DNA of 64,000 nt from Dichetophora obliterata (GCA_963920525.1 OY986437.1:26616363-26680362), one strand, 5' to 3'. Shown: positions 11,400 to 21,500, counted from the stretch's first letter. The notes: generated from the sequence alone by a model not told the origin. Numbers and translations: made by a program.

Positions 11400-12240
11400 A
11401 TAGATTGTATCAAACCCAATACCTGTTCCAAGCATTCATTAAATCATTTTAATAACTTTTTATCAAAACCTCCTTTTAAGGCGCCATGTTTAAGAAGCAT
11501 CTTATTATTTATATTCAATGAAGTAAACTAAATGCTATGCAAATTACAGCTTATAAAAAAGCAGCTATTATTAATTTAGCAATTAATTAAATTTATATGT
11601 TTTAACAAAAAATGCTGACGAGCAGCAAAAAAACACAAAGGAGAGAAATTAAAAACAAACTTAAATGAGCTATTAGCAATTTTTAAAAGCCAATTAATTA
11701 ACGGTTTAATAAATAAAAGTAGCATGTGTATATTCATTTAAAAAGTATGCAGTATGAGAATATGATATCGAAACGAGACCACAACGAATATGGCTTGAAT
11801 GATACTTGAATGACAAAACAGAACACAGAAGTAAACTGTGCAATTTAAAAAAAAAACACATTGATATTTAAAAGTGCCGCAAGTGACTTTAAAGTTGAAG
11901 ATCTAACTTTGAATCCAATTAATTTTTCTTCAAAATGAGTTGTTTAACAAGAAAATGAGGCCAAAACTACTAGAATTGTAATTTTTTAATTTTCGAAATA
12001 ATATCGAAAAAATCCAGATTTGACAATGTTTCAATAAAATGCATTGAAAATTTTTTTTTAAACAACCTAGCAAAATTTTTGATGCAAATATGACATGCAT
12101 TCTTATTTACACTGCTTCCATAAGACATTCTATAGATCAAACTGTGCTTTACTTATAAAGAAGTTCTTTCAAGAGGCATTCTTATAATCTACTTCTAGAA
12201 GACATCCAAATGGTATTTAAATTCAATTAAAGTAAAAAAA
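11400..12240. other. AT-rich spacer, nothing recognised
   Basis: No gene or repeat pair was noticed between the inverted-ended candidate and the foldback element. Confidence 0.4.
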
Positions 12241-12252
12241 ATTATATAAAAT

Positions 12253-12637
12253 GTCGATTGTATATGATTTAAATACAAATTCTAAATGTTTGATAGTTTA
12301 AATCATACTTGATTTAAAATACAAATTCTAGTTGTTTGATAGTTTAAAATCGTTTATTGAGCTTTAGGTCAAAGTTAGAACAATTAATTGTTCTAACGAA
12401 TCTTTTTCAAAGAAACAACAAAATCAACAACGTTTTTTCAATATAAAAATGGAAAAATTACTAGATGATTTTATTGCAATTTCGGCCCTGCTAAAGGCTT
12501 CATCAGAAATCTTTGTGATATCCGTGCGACTTAAAACGATTTTAAACTATCAAACAACTAGAATTTGTATTTAAAATCAGGGATGATTCAAACAATTAAA
12601 CATTTAGAATTTGTATTTAAATCATATAAAATCAACA
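12253..12637. repeat. Foldback element, copy 1
   Basis: Each arm holds two tandem sub-repeats: an outer one (ATGATTTAAATACAAATTCT through AAATGTTTGATAGTTTAAAT) and an inner one (CTAGTTGTTTGATAGTTTAA through TCGTTTATTGAGCTTTA). The arms face each other around a short centre. Copy 2 lies at 21648-22044. A Tc3-like transposon landed just past the right arm, so the element's right tail (AACAAGGTCATTTAGAAAA) is now found at 14119. Confidence 0.85.
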
Positions 12638-12639
12638 TA

Positions 12640-12667
12640 CACTCCTCGCCACTTGAATAGGACACCC
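12640..12667 (+). repeat. Outer left end repeat of the Tc3-like element
   Basis: The core CGCCACTTGAATAGGACA starts at 12647. It is matched at 14088-14115 in inverted orientation over all 28 bp. Confidence 0.95.
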
Positions 12668-12851
12668 TGTACAATCTATATACAACTGCTCATAGCTCGA
12701 AAGCATAATGATAAGACAATGGTATTTTTACCGTTATCTTTTTGCAACTATCTTCTTCTTTCTCTGTGACAAATTGCAAGTTCTGGAAAAGAGCAGTTAT
12801 CGGTTTTTTTTCCACTTTACGTTAGCATTCGTTGAAATTGAAACAATTTTT

Positions 12852-12871
12852 TGCGCCACTTGAATAGAACA
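12852..12871 (+). repeat. Inner left end repeat of the Tc3-like element
   Basis: TGCGCCACTTGAATAGAACA repeats the core of the outer end in the same orientation, 207 bp further in. Two direct repeats per end is the arrangement known for Tc3 and for Sleeping Beauty-type elements, where they serve as transposase binding sites. Confidence 0.9.
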
Positions 12872-12971
12872 TGCATTTAGTTTCATCGTTATCTTCGGCA
12901 CGTGCATTCATATTTTTTGTTGATCGAATTTTTTTGTTAATTTCGACTATTTAATTAAAAAAAGAAATAAA

Positions 12972-13883
12972 ATGGGACGAGGAACAACATTAACCGAGGC
13001 GGAAAAAGGAAAAATTAAAGCTTATAAGGACGCTGGCTTATCTATTGCCAAAATAGCTAAAAAAATCGAGAGAAGCCGACACGTTATATCAACATTTTTA
13101 AGTGATGAATTAAAATATGGAAAAAACATGAAAGATCGCACACAGAGTGTGCTTACTAATGCGAAAAGGCGACTTATATTAAGAAAAGCGTCAAATTCTC
13201 ACAACTCTTTGGCAAAAATCAGGAAAAAATGTGGTATCAAGGCAAGTCTCACAACTATGCGTCGTGTTATTTCAAAAGCTAAGTATATAAAAAGACTAAA
13301 AATCAAGAAGAAACCACCCCTTATCTCGATTCGAAAACAGCAACGCCTCAGTTTTTGTCGTGAACATGTGACTTGGACTTCGGAGTGGCATCGAGTGGTC
13401 TTCTCCGACGAAAAAAAATATAATTTGGAAGAGCCCGATGGCTACAGTTACTATTTCAACGACCTTCGCAAAGAAACTCATCATTTGGACAGGCTGCATA
13501 GCAGAGCTGGAGGTGTTATGGTGTGGGGGGCCATTTCTTTTTATGGCACCTGCAAACTACATTTTATGTCCACCACAATGAATGCGTTGTCTTACAATGG
13601 AATATTGAAAGAGGCCTTTCCATACTTTCAAACCCTTTTTGGACCTCTGCGGTGGATTTATCAACACGATAATGCGCCAATACATACAGCACGGGTAGTT
13701 AAAAAGTATATACAGAGCCAAAATGTGGAGGTACACTTCCAAACCGGATGTGTACAGTTTTGGAGCAGAAAGGCGGCTCAACACACTATTAAAACAATTT
13801 TTTTAATCTTAAATACTAAAATTATCTTCAACTTAAGAAGTAATAAAATTAATCATAAAATTCTTAAAAGTTTTTTTTATTAA
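12972..13883 (+). pseudogene. Tc3-like transposase, C-terminus lost
   Basis: A 303-codon open frame starts MGRGTTLTEAEKGKIKAYKD in AAATAAAATGG context. The N-terminal ~60 residues form a helix-turn-helix (SIAKIAKKIERSRHVISTFL), and a second winged-helix-like part follows to ~110. The first catalytic Asp is in VVFSDEKKYNLEEPDG (~residue 142), with VMVWGAISFYG and the second catalytic Asp in YQHDNAPIHTA. The expected WPxxSPDLNPIENLW block with the third acidic residue is absent: after QNVEV the reading continues as unrelated Lys/Ile-rich sequence to the stop, consistent with a deletion or frameshift. Family members are usually ~330-350 residues. The N-terminal and central parts are otherwise open, so inactivation is fairly recent or single-event. 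Confidence 0.9.
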
Positions 13884-13885
13884 CG

Positions 13886-13905
13886 TGTCCTATTCAAGTG
13901 GCGCA
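13886..13905 (-). repeat. Inner right end repeat of the Tc3-like element
   Basis: TGTCCTATTCAAGTGGCGCA is the inverted partner of the inner left repeat, 205 bp from the outer right repeat. It begins just after the stop codon of the transposase frame. Confidence 0.9.
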
Positions 13906-14087
13906 AAATTAGAACCATGCATTTTGCAGGATTTTTATTAATAATTGATTGGTAATACTTCAAGCTTTAGCATAAAGCCTTTCTTTTGGCCAAATAATAA
14001 CAATCAAATGACCTTTAATTTAAAAAAAAAATTAAGCCTCTAGCATGCTTGGCTTGGGAGCAATGGGCTATAAAAACAATACCTTAA

Positions 14088-14115
14088 GGGTGTCCTATTC
14101 AAGTGGCGAGGAGTG
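14088..14115 (-). repeat. Outer right end repeat of the Tc3-like element
   Basis: GGGTGTCCTATTCAAGTGGC continuing to GAGGAGTG, the exact inverted copy of 12640-12667. Confidence 0.95.
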
Positions 14116-14119
14116 AATA

Positions 14120-14740
14120 ACAAGGTCATTTAGAAAAAACTTTAATTAGATATAATTATAATTTATGTTTTAGATATTTTCCGTGGGATTTTTTAAACCC
14201 CCAATTAAACCCGACCACTTACTACTTCCAACACCAAAATACTTCGGAAATCAGGAAAAAGGATATTTTACGTGGAATTTTTTTTAACCTTCAACAAAAC
14301 CCAAACACTTCTTATTTCCATCACCAAAATCGCGAGAATGTCGGGAAAAGGGATATTTTCCCCATTCCATAGAATGCTTCAGAAACCATTCCATTTCATG
14401 GAATGCTTTTTTCTTCTGCAAAACACCTACTGGAATCCTTTCATTGAAGGGCTCAAAGAAATCTTCAATTGAAAAACTTCTGGAAACACTTCTAGAGAAG
14501 ATTTAGGAAAGCAATCCTCCCAATGACATGCATATGTTAAAAGAATGCCTTCTGGGTATGAAAGTGGAAGGGATGGAATTCAAGACTTTCCCTTCCAATA
14601 TGCTTCTTTTGGAAGCACTTTTTTTGCTGGGAATGGCTAATATTCACACAAATTATGCGATTGCGTTTAATAAACTAATCGTTATGATAGTTTTGCCTAG
14701 AAGTTAACCTTTTTGTTAAGTTCGAGTTTGAGTATTTTTA
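14120..14740. other. Low-complexity and diverged repeat sequence
   Basis: The first bases are the displaced right tail of foldback copy 1. The rest has imperfect internal repetition (GATATTTT...GTGGGATTTTTT and ATTCCATAGAATGCTT / TTTCATGGAATGCTT) but no recognisable gene. Confidence 0.4.
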
Positions 14741-14744
14741 CTTA

Positions 14745-14877
14745 GGCTGCCCGCAGAGTAAACGCCGAAGCAGGCAGGCAGGCCCTGCGAAGAAACAAGA
14801 TGGAAATAACTTTTTTCTCTCTTGTTCACATAGTTTTCCTGTGCCTGTCTGCTTCGGCGTTTACTCTGCAGGCAACC
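14745..14877. mobile_element. 133-bp PIF/Harbinger-type MITE
   Basis: The inverted ends are GGCTGCCCGCAGAGTAAACG and, on the complement of the right side, GGTTGCCTGCAGAGTAAACG, continuing with CCGAAGCAG for about 40 bp with few mismatches. It is flanked by the 3-bp duplication TTA (14742-14744 and 14878-14880), as expected for PIF/Harbinger insertions. No coding capacity. Confidence 0.8.
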
Positions 14878-15190
14878 TTAAAAATTATTACCAAAAATGC
14901 AAAAATGTAAAAAATATCGCGGGTTGTTATAACATAGTCTTGAGCAGTTTTTTGCAAAAAATTAAAAAACCAAACTTCAAAAATGGTTAAAGCGTTAAAA
15001 ATTGCCTTTTTTTAAATCCTTAAAGCGGCCTTTCCGGCATATCAAACACAAAAAAAAAATCATTAAAAATCGGAAGAAAATTAAAAATTTTTTTAATAAC
15101 TTGTAAATTTTCCATGATTTTAATTGTGAGCTTTAAATCAAGCAAGATTTTTAAGAGTGCAACAACAACAACTCTGTATAGAGTCACTCA

Positions 15191-16428
15191 CTTAGCTGAC
15201 TAGACAGCCTGTTTCGAAAATCGATGCATATCCTCTTCAGTAGTCTTCGAGTGATTAAGCTGTGATCAACTCAATCTTAAAGTCGCATTTCACATTTGGT
15301 TGTGAAAATAACCACCTCTCAGTTAAAAATACTAGCCTTCTAGCGAAGCAAAAACCCGTTTCAATTCTATGGTGCATTTCGACAAATTTTCGAACAACGA
15401 ATAATATTGAAATAAATAAGAAGCAACTAGAACAGATGGCAACCTTGGTAGAGTTGATAGCTGTGATGGATAAATAGCTTACTGCTTTAAAATGTCATAT
15501 GATTAACAGCATCTTTAGGTAAAACGTAGCCTTCGTCTTAAGCTTCGTTCGTTTTCCGACGATATCGGACAAAATTGGCTTGATGTATTTTTTCCTTGCG
15601 TCGTCGTATTGTTTTACAGATTGTAAATGTTCATCATTTTGCGTAAAACTGACAAAAACCATAAATATTTTATACTTATTCCAAGCAATATTTAATAGGT
15701 GGCATCATTTTTTGCATCAGCTGTTTCGTTTGTTTTGTTTTTTGTTTTTTTGACATATATGATTAATTTTTGCTGCAAATTTGATCATAGTGAAAAGTTT
15801 TGTGAAAATTAATAATTATAATGTTTTCCGCGATCGCTTTATACATTTTGAATGAATCGGATGCGAAGCACGTAAGGCAGGCAAATCTGCAAAGCAGGTA
15901 AAACTCCAAGATCCAATCCAACTCCAAATTGCTCGGTTGTGGTTTTTTTTTGTGTGCTAAGTATAAATTAATTGACTCTAAATTCTTGCAATTGTTAATA
16001 AAATAATACTTACGATTTATTTTCAGCAACCTCCATGTCAACAAATTTCCAAACGATAAGAAAATTTTCATCATCTAAATTTGACGTTTCGTTTCAAATT
16101 TTTTTAATACATCAAGCCAAATTTTCACTACAGTTACGTTGTCGTTCATTTCTGAATCAGCTGTTCTCGTTGGGCTAAGAAGTTATTTTTACATCAAGCA
16201 AAAACAGCTGACATTCGGCTTTTGAACTAAGCCTTCGTGAAATGCACGTTACGTTCGTTTTACAGATGCTTTAAGTGGCCGATTTGAACGTAAAATTCAG
16301 AACAATTTGTTCATACATGTTTGAAATCATATACGACTTTAACAACGAGTTGATCACAACTTAAATACTCGAAGACTACTGAAGAGGAAATGTAGAGATT
16401 GCCAAAACAGACTGTCTAGTCAGCTAAG
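15191..16428. mobile_element. Inverted-ended repeat with a nested TTAA element
   Basis: The ends CTTAGCTGACTAGACAGCC (15191) and GACTGTCTAGTCAGCTAAG (ending 16428) are inverted, and similarity continues inward for ~90 bp (TCCTCTTCAGTAGTCTTCGA on the left, its complement on the right). A second copy at 35180-35545 lacks the interior 0.76 kb. No transposase is visible. Confidence 0.8.
15507..16270. mobile_element. 764-bp element flanked by TTAA, nested
   Basis: It is flanked by TTAA at 15503-15506 and 16271-16274. Its ends read cAGCATCT and AGATGCT, with further subterminal inverted similarity (GTAAAACG and AATTGGCTTGATGTATT facing its complement near 16110). The homologous repeat at 35.4 kb reads straight through (GTCATATGATCAAGTGGCCG), which looks like the unoccupied site. 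TTAA duplication is shared by piggyBac and Kolobok elements; the ends do not begin CCC, so the superfamily is open. Confidence 0.7.
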
Positions 16429-16430
16429 GG

Positions 16431-16668
16431 TGTTGTTATGGTGCTAGTCATATGATCCCTGGTCATGACACTTTTTACTCTCTTTTTTCGTTTGATGAGC
16501 TGTGTGACGAAAGTATGTTATGCTGGTGGTCATATGATTCCTGATCACCAGTACACTTTTTGCTACTTGTAGTATTTTTTCAACCTATGAGTGTTGCTAT
16601 TTAGCAGGTTTCCTTACTGCTTTCATACATTTCGTACTAAAAGTGTACTATTTTCATGCCTAACAGTC
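16431..16668 (+). repeat. Dispersed repeat, inverted relative to 10838-11055
   Basis: Shares TCATATGAT, GGTCATGACACTTTTT, CGTTTGATGAGCTGTGTGAC and AGTACACTTTTTGCTA with the other copy, in inverted order. It abuts the inverted-ended repeat to its left with only two bases between. Confidence 0.8.
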
Positions 16669-16944
16669 AAACCTTAATCAGAGCGGAAGCGTTTTTTATG
16701 TGTCAAAAATTTCTCATGCCCATACGATTTATATGAAGCAAACCATAATAACGCGGCGGCAACGCTCAGCGGTTGGAAACTCCAATTTTGACAGAGCGTT
16801 AGAAAATAAAGTTGGCTAATCAGAACTTTAACCAGCAGTTAGCAAAAAAGCCCTTTCTCAATGTTCGGTTAAGGTTGAACTGTCAGTTAAGTGCTGATTA
16901 AGTTAACGGCAAATTGTGGTTTCGGTTAGCGCCATTTTAGGGTA

Positions 16945-17360
16945 AATGATTTCGAAGATGCTGTCAAACTTTAAAATTTAAGATGGCGGATAGAGTTGCC
17001 ATCTAGATTTTTTTTATTTTTGCGAATTCTTGTAATTTTGAAATTCTGACAACGGATTTGATTTCGAATATAATGTCACAGTTTTAAAATTTAAGATGGA
17101 GGTTAGGGTTGCCACCTAAATTTTTACCACAGTATTGCCACCTAATAATATGTCTTTTTAAAAGTTTTAAACGTCATTCATCAGTGTTAAGGGGTCGCTG
17201 ATTTTGAATCTAAAGTCAGAATTTTAAAATTCAAGATGGTGGATAGGGTTGCCACCTTAATTTTTTGTAGTTTTGTTGATTCGGAGCTGGCAAAAAAAAA
17301 TGATGTACCAAAAATGGGTCGTTGAATCCGAATCCGATGTCAGAATTTCAAAATTCTAAA
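16945..17360. repeat. Diverged tandem repeat around a GGGTTGCCACCT motif
   Basis: Blocks made of AAAATTTAAGATGG, then GATAGGGTTGCCACCT and an A/T run recur at about 16970, 17085 and 17230, with a further partial copy at ~17340 (GTCAGAATTTCAAAATT). Spacing is 115-150 bp. Confidence 0.75.
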
Positions 17361-17865
17361 AATTTTCTCCGCTTACAAATTATATTTTCTAAAAAGCGTC
17401 AAAGTCTCATCATCGACTACTTAGAATAAGTTTTAATAATATATTGTGATATGAATCATAGAACATGATTTTGAATACATAAATAGGCGTAGGAAAAACA
17501 GTTCGGTACCATTTTCTTCCATGTTTCTCAACCGATTTGGATAATTTTTCTTTGAAAAGAATAAGAGTAGGGAGAAGGAGTGCACAGAATACTTTTTGTG
17601 ATCTTTGACCTGTAATATAAGAGCTCAAAACAGAATTTCTTAAATAAAAGCTAAGCTATAAGAGGAGGAAGAAAACGGTGTAAGAGGAAATTTTAGACAT
17701 TGCTGATATGTACAAAATATATATCAGACATTTCTCACTATCTCTTACGGATACCCTACAATAAGCATTTTTTTATGTAAGATAAGCGAATATATGTATT
17801 GGGAGTGTAAAAATTTTTACAAACAGTAAACTTTGAAAAATTCCCGTTTTCTTTACCCTAAAATT

Positions 17866-18071
17866 AAGACGATATCTCGAAAACTGTAGCTTTTCTCAGT
17901 ACAACGTATTTTTGTATGAAAAGCTATTTGTTGACTTTTATACGGTATACGAAAGCTTTTTTTGGTAATATTTTTCACGGATAGTATCAAAATTATTATT
18001 AACATCAAAATTATTGCGATATCTCGAAAACTGTAGATTTCCTCAGTAGAAAGTATTTTTGTATGAAAAGT
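17866..18071. repeat. Two copies of a CGATATCTCGAAAACT unit
   Basis: GATATCTCGAAAACTGTAG followed by TCAGTA and GTATTTTTGTATGAAAAG is present at 17870 and 18010. A weaker relative (CGATATCTCAAGAACTATTC) lies at 63311. Confidence 0.75.
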
Positions 18072-18335
18072 CGTTGGTTAGCTCTGAGCGGCAAAGTGAA
18101 AATAGAAATAGATTATTTTTTAACCTTTTTCTACGGTCATCTGAGAACGAAAGCGATTTCATATCACAGTGTAGTTGGAATGTCACAGTGAAAAGGTCGA
18201 ACTTCGACCACTGGCGATTTATGGTTAAGATAATTATCTGTTGAAGGTAATAAAATAATTTTTGCATTTGTTACACTATTTTTCAATAAACTTCATGGAT
18301 ATTTTAATTAATTTGGAAATATTATGAATTTAGAC

Positions 18336-19059
18336 CAGGGCTGGGCATTCTAACACAGTCACATTTTATTTTGTCTTATTGGTATTGGTATTGGTGCGCT
18401 CTCGAATAGTGCACACTGAGCGAAATAGTTGTCAAAATTATCTGGATTTGCAAGTTTGTATGTTATATTATTGTATGTGTTTATTTTTTATTTTATGTTT
18501 TTATTTTTAGCCATCGGTAGTGATCAATATTTCTTTTATGGTAACATCAAAGCTCCAGCATTTTATTCTAAGTAAATAAATTATATTATTTTGCTTGCAG
18601 TGGAAAATTAAACATTCTGCTTCGCCGGAAAAATTATCTGCGGAAAAGAAATCAATTTCCAATTCAGAGTTAAACATTTTGTAGGTTTTTTTGTTGTTGT
18701 TGTTTTGTTTTTATTTTAATATTATAAAATCTTTACATATACGAATAATTAAAATTATAATCAAGAACTCAAAAAATTAAGCATCAGAAAATCAATATAA
18801 ATAATATAAATTAATTATTTAAATAACTTTATACGGATAATATGAAATTCTCCGAAATAAAAAATATATGCACATATTATGAATGTTCAAATCAAAAAGT
18901 TAGTTTTTTTAAGAGTGCACATAAAATTTGCGACATAGGTTCTCACAGCATCACCGTCAGCGAACGACTGAATTATATTCTCTTCTGTTGTGAGCTATGT
19001 GTACATGTGAAATGTTACGCTCGGAGAGCGCTCAGTGAGCTATGGGGCGCCCAGCGCTG
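18336..19059. mobile_element. Non-autonomous hAT element, 724 bp, with 8-bp duplication
   Basis: The ends are CAGGGCTGGGC and, on the complement of the right side, CAGCGCTGGGC. It is flanked by a perfect 8-bp duplication, ATTTAGAC (18328-18335 and 19060-19067). GCGCTCTC/CACTGAGCG subterminal motifs face each other near 18395 and 19020. Inside is a 27-codon open stretch after TTGCTTGCAG (18600) that ends in TAG and may be an exon scrap, but no transposase motif is recognised. A 72-codon frame at its right end appears fortuitous. Confidence 0.88.
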
Positions 19060-19391
19060 ATTTAGACCATTTTTGTTACTGCATAAGCAAAAAGTATGCA
19101 GCATATTTCTTGCAAAGGCTTTTGCACATATTTTGCATAAAATTTACATATCATAGATATGGAGTAATATATGCATTAATGAAGTCAAAATCAATACAAT
19201 CCAAAACTTGACTTTATTCAGACTGAAAATAAATTTTGCATATTATTCCGCTGTCTAGTTATAATAAAAATAGAATTGGGAATTTATAAAATATTTTTTT
19301 TTATAATTATTGACAAAAACAATGAATTGAAATTTGAACGTTGCTATTTTCATTGTCCTTTCATATCGAAATCTTTAGAAATTCACAAAGT

Positions 19392-20240
19392 TTATCCATT
19401 TAAAGGTTCTTGCCACTCTTGAAAAGTAGAACCTGAGCATCTGGTCCATTGTGCTGACACCTTTTTTCTTTTCGTTGTAATCCAGAAATTTATAAGGCTT
19501 GTTTTTCCGAAAGGAAAAACTTTATTTTCTAATTTTATAGTAGTCAAAAACCTGTCCTCAGTGAGCTGCTGCCGGTCTGTCTGATAATTTTGGTTATCAG
19601 CTGAAATATCAGCTGAAGTCTGTTTAAATATATTGACATATCCCCAGTGACTGTATTGTACATCAATACGAGACAAAGCGACGAAGAGTAATTGCAAGGA
19701 ATGCTTTTTGTCATATTCGTAATCAATCTGCAAATGATGCACCCTGTGACTTATGAATAGTTATAGTCATTGCAGGAATTAATGGAAAATGATTTCTAGT
19801 AACTGTGTTTGTTTTATTTATATTAAGAGGTATGCTACTATTTTTTTCGTAGTATTGGCACAGCTCTTTTTCCAACTTGAATCGATTGAGCGTCAGCAGA
19901 CGCTCTTTTTCCAGCTTTATTTCTTGTTTTCAGACCAATTTTAGACTCATCGAATTTCAACCAAACTTGTTTAACCTGGTCATTCTGGTCAATTTCAATG
20001 TGCACTAGTTTACCATTAGCCCCATTTGCCAAACCATCGCTAACATTAATATTTGTTGTTATTAGATAATGTTTATTGATAACAAAAACAATTACAGAAG
20101 GTAAACCACCTGCATCGATGACTTTCAAATAATACAATTTTTGTTTAAATTCTTGTAATTGATCATTATTTTTACATCTACTAATGTTATGTATTGCAGA
20201 GGAATGTTATCTATTATCTAATTTTGTTGTGTTCTATTGT
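19392..20240 (-). pseudogene. Helitron helicase C-terminal relic (Pif1-like)
   Basis: Read on the minus strand from about 20240, the first part (to 19838) contains YYLKVIDAGGLPSVI and NKHYLITTNINVSDGLANGA followed by NGKLVHIEID, the arrangement seen just before the final helicase motifs of Pif1-like helicases in Helitrons. Around 19800-19740, partly in another phase, is AMTITIHKSQG (helicase motif V type), then QLLFVALSRI (motif VI type). Phase changes and a stop between the two parts show decay. No Helitron 5' TC or 3' CTRR hairpin end was found, so the limits of the element are unknown. A real Pif1 host gene is less likely, since only the C-terminus is present and it lies among transposons. 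Confidence 0.85.
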
Positions 20241-20979
20241 GCGTAAGATAGAATTATTAAATAAATCTACAGAAGAATTACTAAAAAATTAATCTTATTC
20301 CATTGGGGCACAGGCGGCTGGCAGTTTCTTTCATGAAAAATCGACTCTATTAAATGTAACTGGTTTTGCTCAAGTTTTTTACCATCACCAATCTTCGTTA
20401 GCAATGACGAAAACTGTTTATTACTTTGACGCATAACTTGTGTCAATTCATAAAATTTAAGTTCCAGCAGTTTTTGAAGTTAGTTCGGGAACAGACTATT
20501 CTCATCAACAAAAGAAAACACGTACTTCGCGATGTAAATGACAACGGTAGTAAGAAGAGGCAACATTTGTTTTGTTATATTTTTTGCTGATTTTGTTGTT
20601 TGGATAGCCAATACACAATCCTTTTATATAATAGATTATTGTGATCTGCACTATAGCTGCACGCATTCAAATGTAGGATAGCTAATGCACGATCCTTTTA
20701 TAGATTCTTGTCATCTATGCAACATAGCTTCAGTTAATACTTAGGCCCTTATTATGAGCTGCGTTCGATCTTCGACTGTAGTCGAAAGGCCTGATCGAAC
20801 GAATTTGCATTTAGTATTATAACGTGCTTTCGACAAAGATTAGCGCTATTGTGAATTTCGTTCATATTGTTTGTTCACGGTAGTATATTTCTATCAGGTC
20901 ATCGTTGTGTTATTTCAACTAAATACGATTGGTTTGAAAGTTGATTGCAAAAAATAAGACAAAAAAAGTTATGACTATG

Positions 20980-21304
20980 ACGAAAATAATCTCCATACGA
21001 TTCGACGCTTCGTCAGGAGAGGATGAAAGCTTGACGGAACTGGCTAGAAGTAGAAAACTGTTGAGCAATGCTTTTGACGTAGAATTACGTCTTACAGCGC
21101 GGTTTGTATGGGGGTCATTTTCACGAATTTTTTCAAAGTGATATTTGACACTTTGGGGTATGCCTACAGCCTTTAATATTCATCGTACAAAAAAAAATGC
21201 CAAAATATCAGTTTTAGAAAGAATAAAACGAATATCTAATAAAATAGCTAAATCTAAGGAGATGAAAAATTTATATATTCGTATGAGTAATGCACAAGCT
21301 GCTT
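20980..21304 (+). pseudogene. Possible Harbinger transposase remnant
   Basis: The plus strand gives SSGEDESLTELARSRKLLSN at about 21010-21070, an acidic patch followed by an R/L-rich segment of the kind found at the N-terminus of HARBI1-like nucleases. A second phase further on gives SVLERIKRISNKIAKSKEM. No DDE catalytic block is present. The assignment rests mainly on position inside the Harbinger ends. Confidence 0.35.
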
Positions 21305-21309
21305 AGCTG

Positions 21310-21500
21310 CAGTAGCTGCTTATGCTGTTTTTAAGGTTGTTGTTGTTGTTGTGTATATGTTTTACATACATATATAAATATATTAATTAATAAAAACAAC
21401 AACAACAAAAGCAGCACAACAACGAACGACGTAATAACGAACCACACAAGCAAACATATGTTGCAAATGTAAAACATATACATACATATATAAATACACA
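21310..21500. repeat. Microsatellite-rich segment (GTT)n / (CAA)n
   Basis: GTTGTTGTTGTTGTTG at ~21336 and AACAACAACAACAAAAGC at ~21395 flank CATATATAAATA-type sequence. This is simple sequence; long frames across it are composition artefacts. Confidence 0.75.

Larger units (their letters stand above)
12640..14115 (+). mobile_element. Tc3-like Tc1/mariner transposon with doubled end repeats
   Basis: The ends are a perfect 28-bp inverted repeat beginning CACTCCTCGCCACTTGAATA. A second, related repeat lies ~206 bp inward at each end. The left flank is TA (12638-12639) as expected for the family; the right flank reads AA, one base off. The element interrupts a foldback repeat, because copy 2 of that repeat near 22015 shows the uninterrupted sequence. 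It encodes a Tc3-like transposase whose C-terminus has been lost. Confidence 0.92.

Noticed and set aside
13296..13784. Minus-strand frames of 67 and 75 codons
   Set aside because: They are antisense to the clear Tc3-like transposase.
18842..19060. 72-codon frame at the right end of the short hAT element
   Set aside because: It ends in the terminal inverted repeat itself and has no motif; likely fortuitous.
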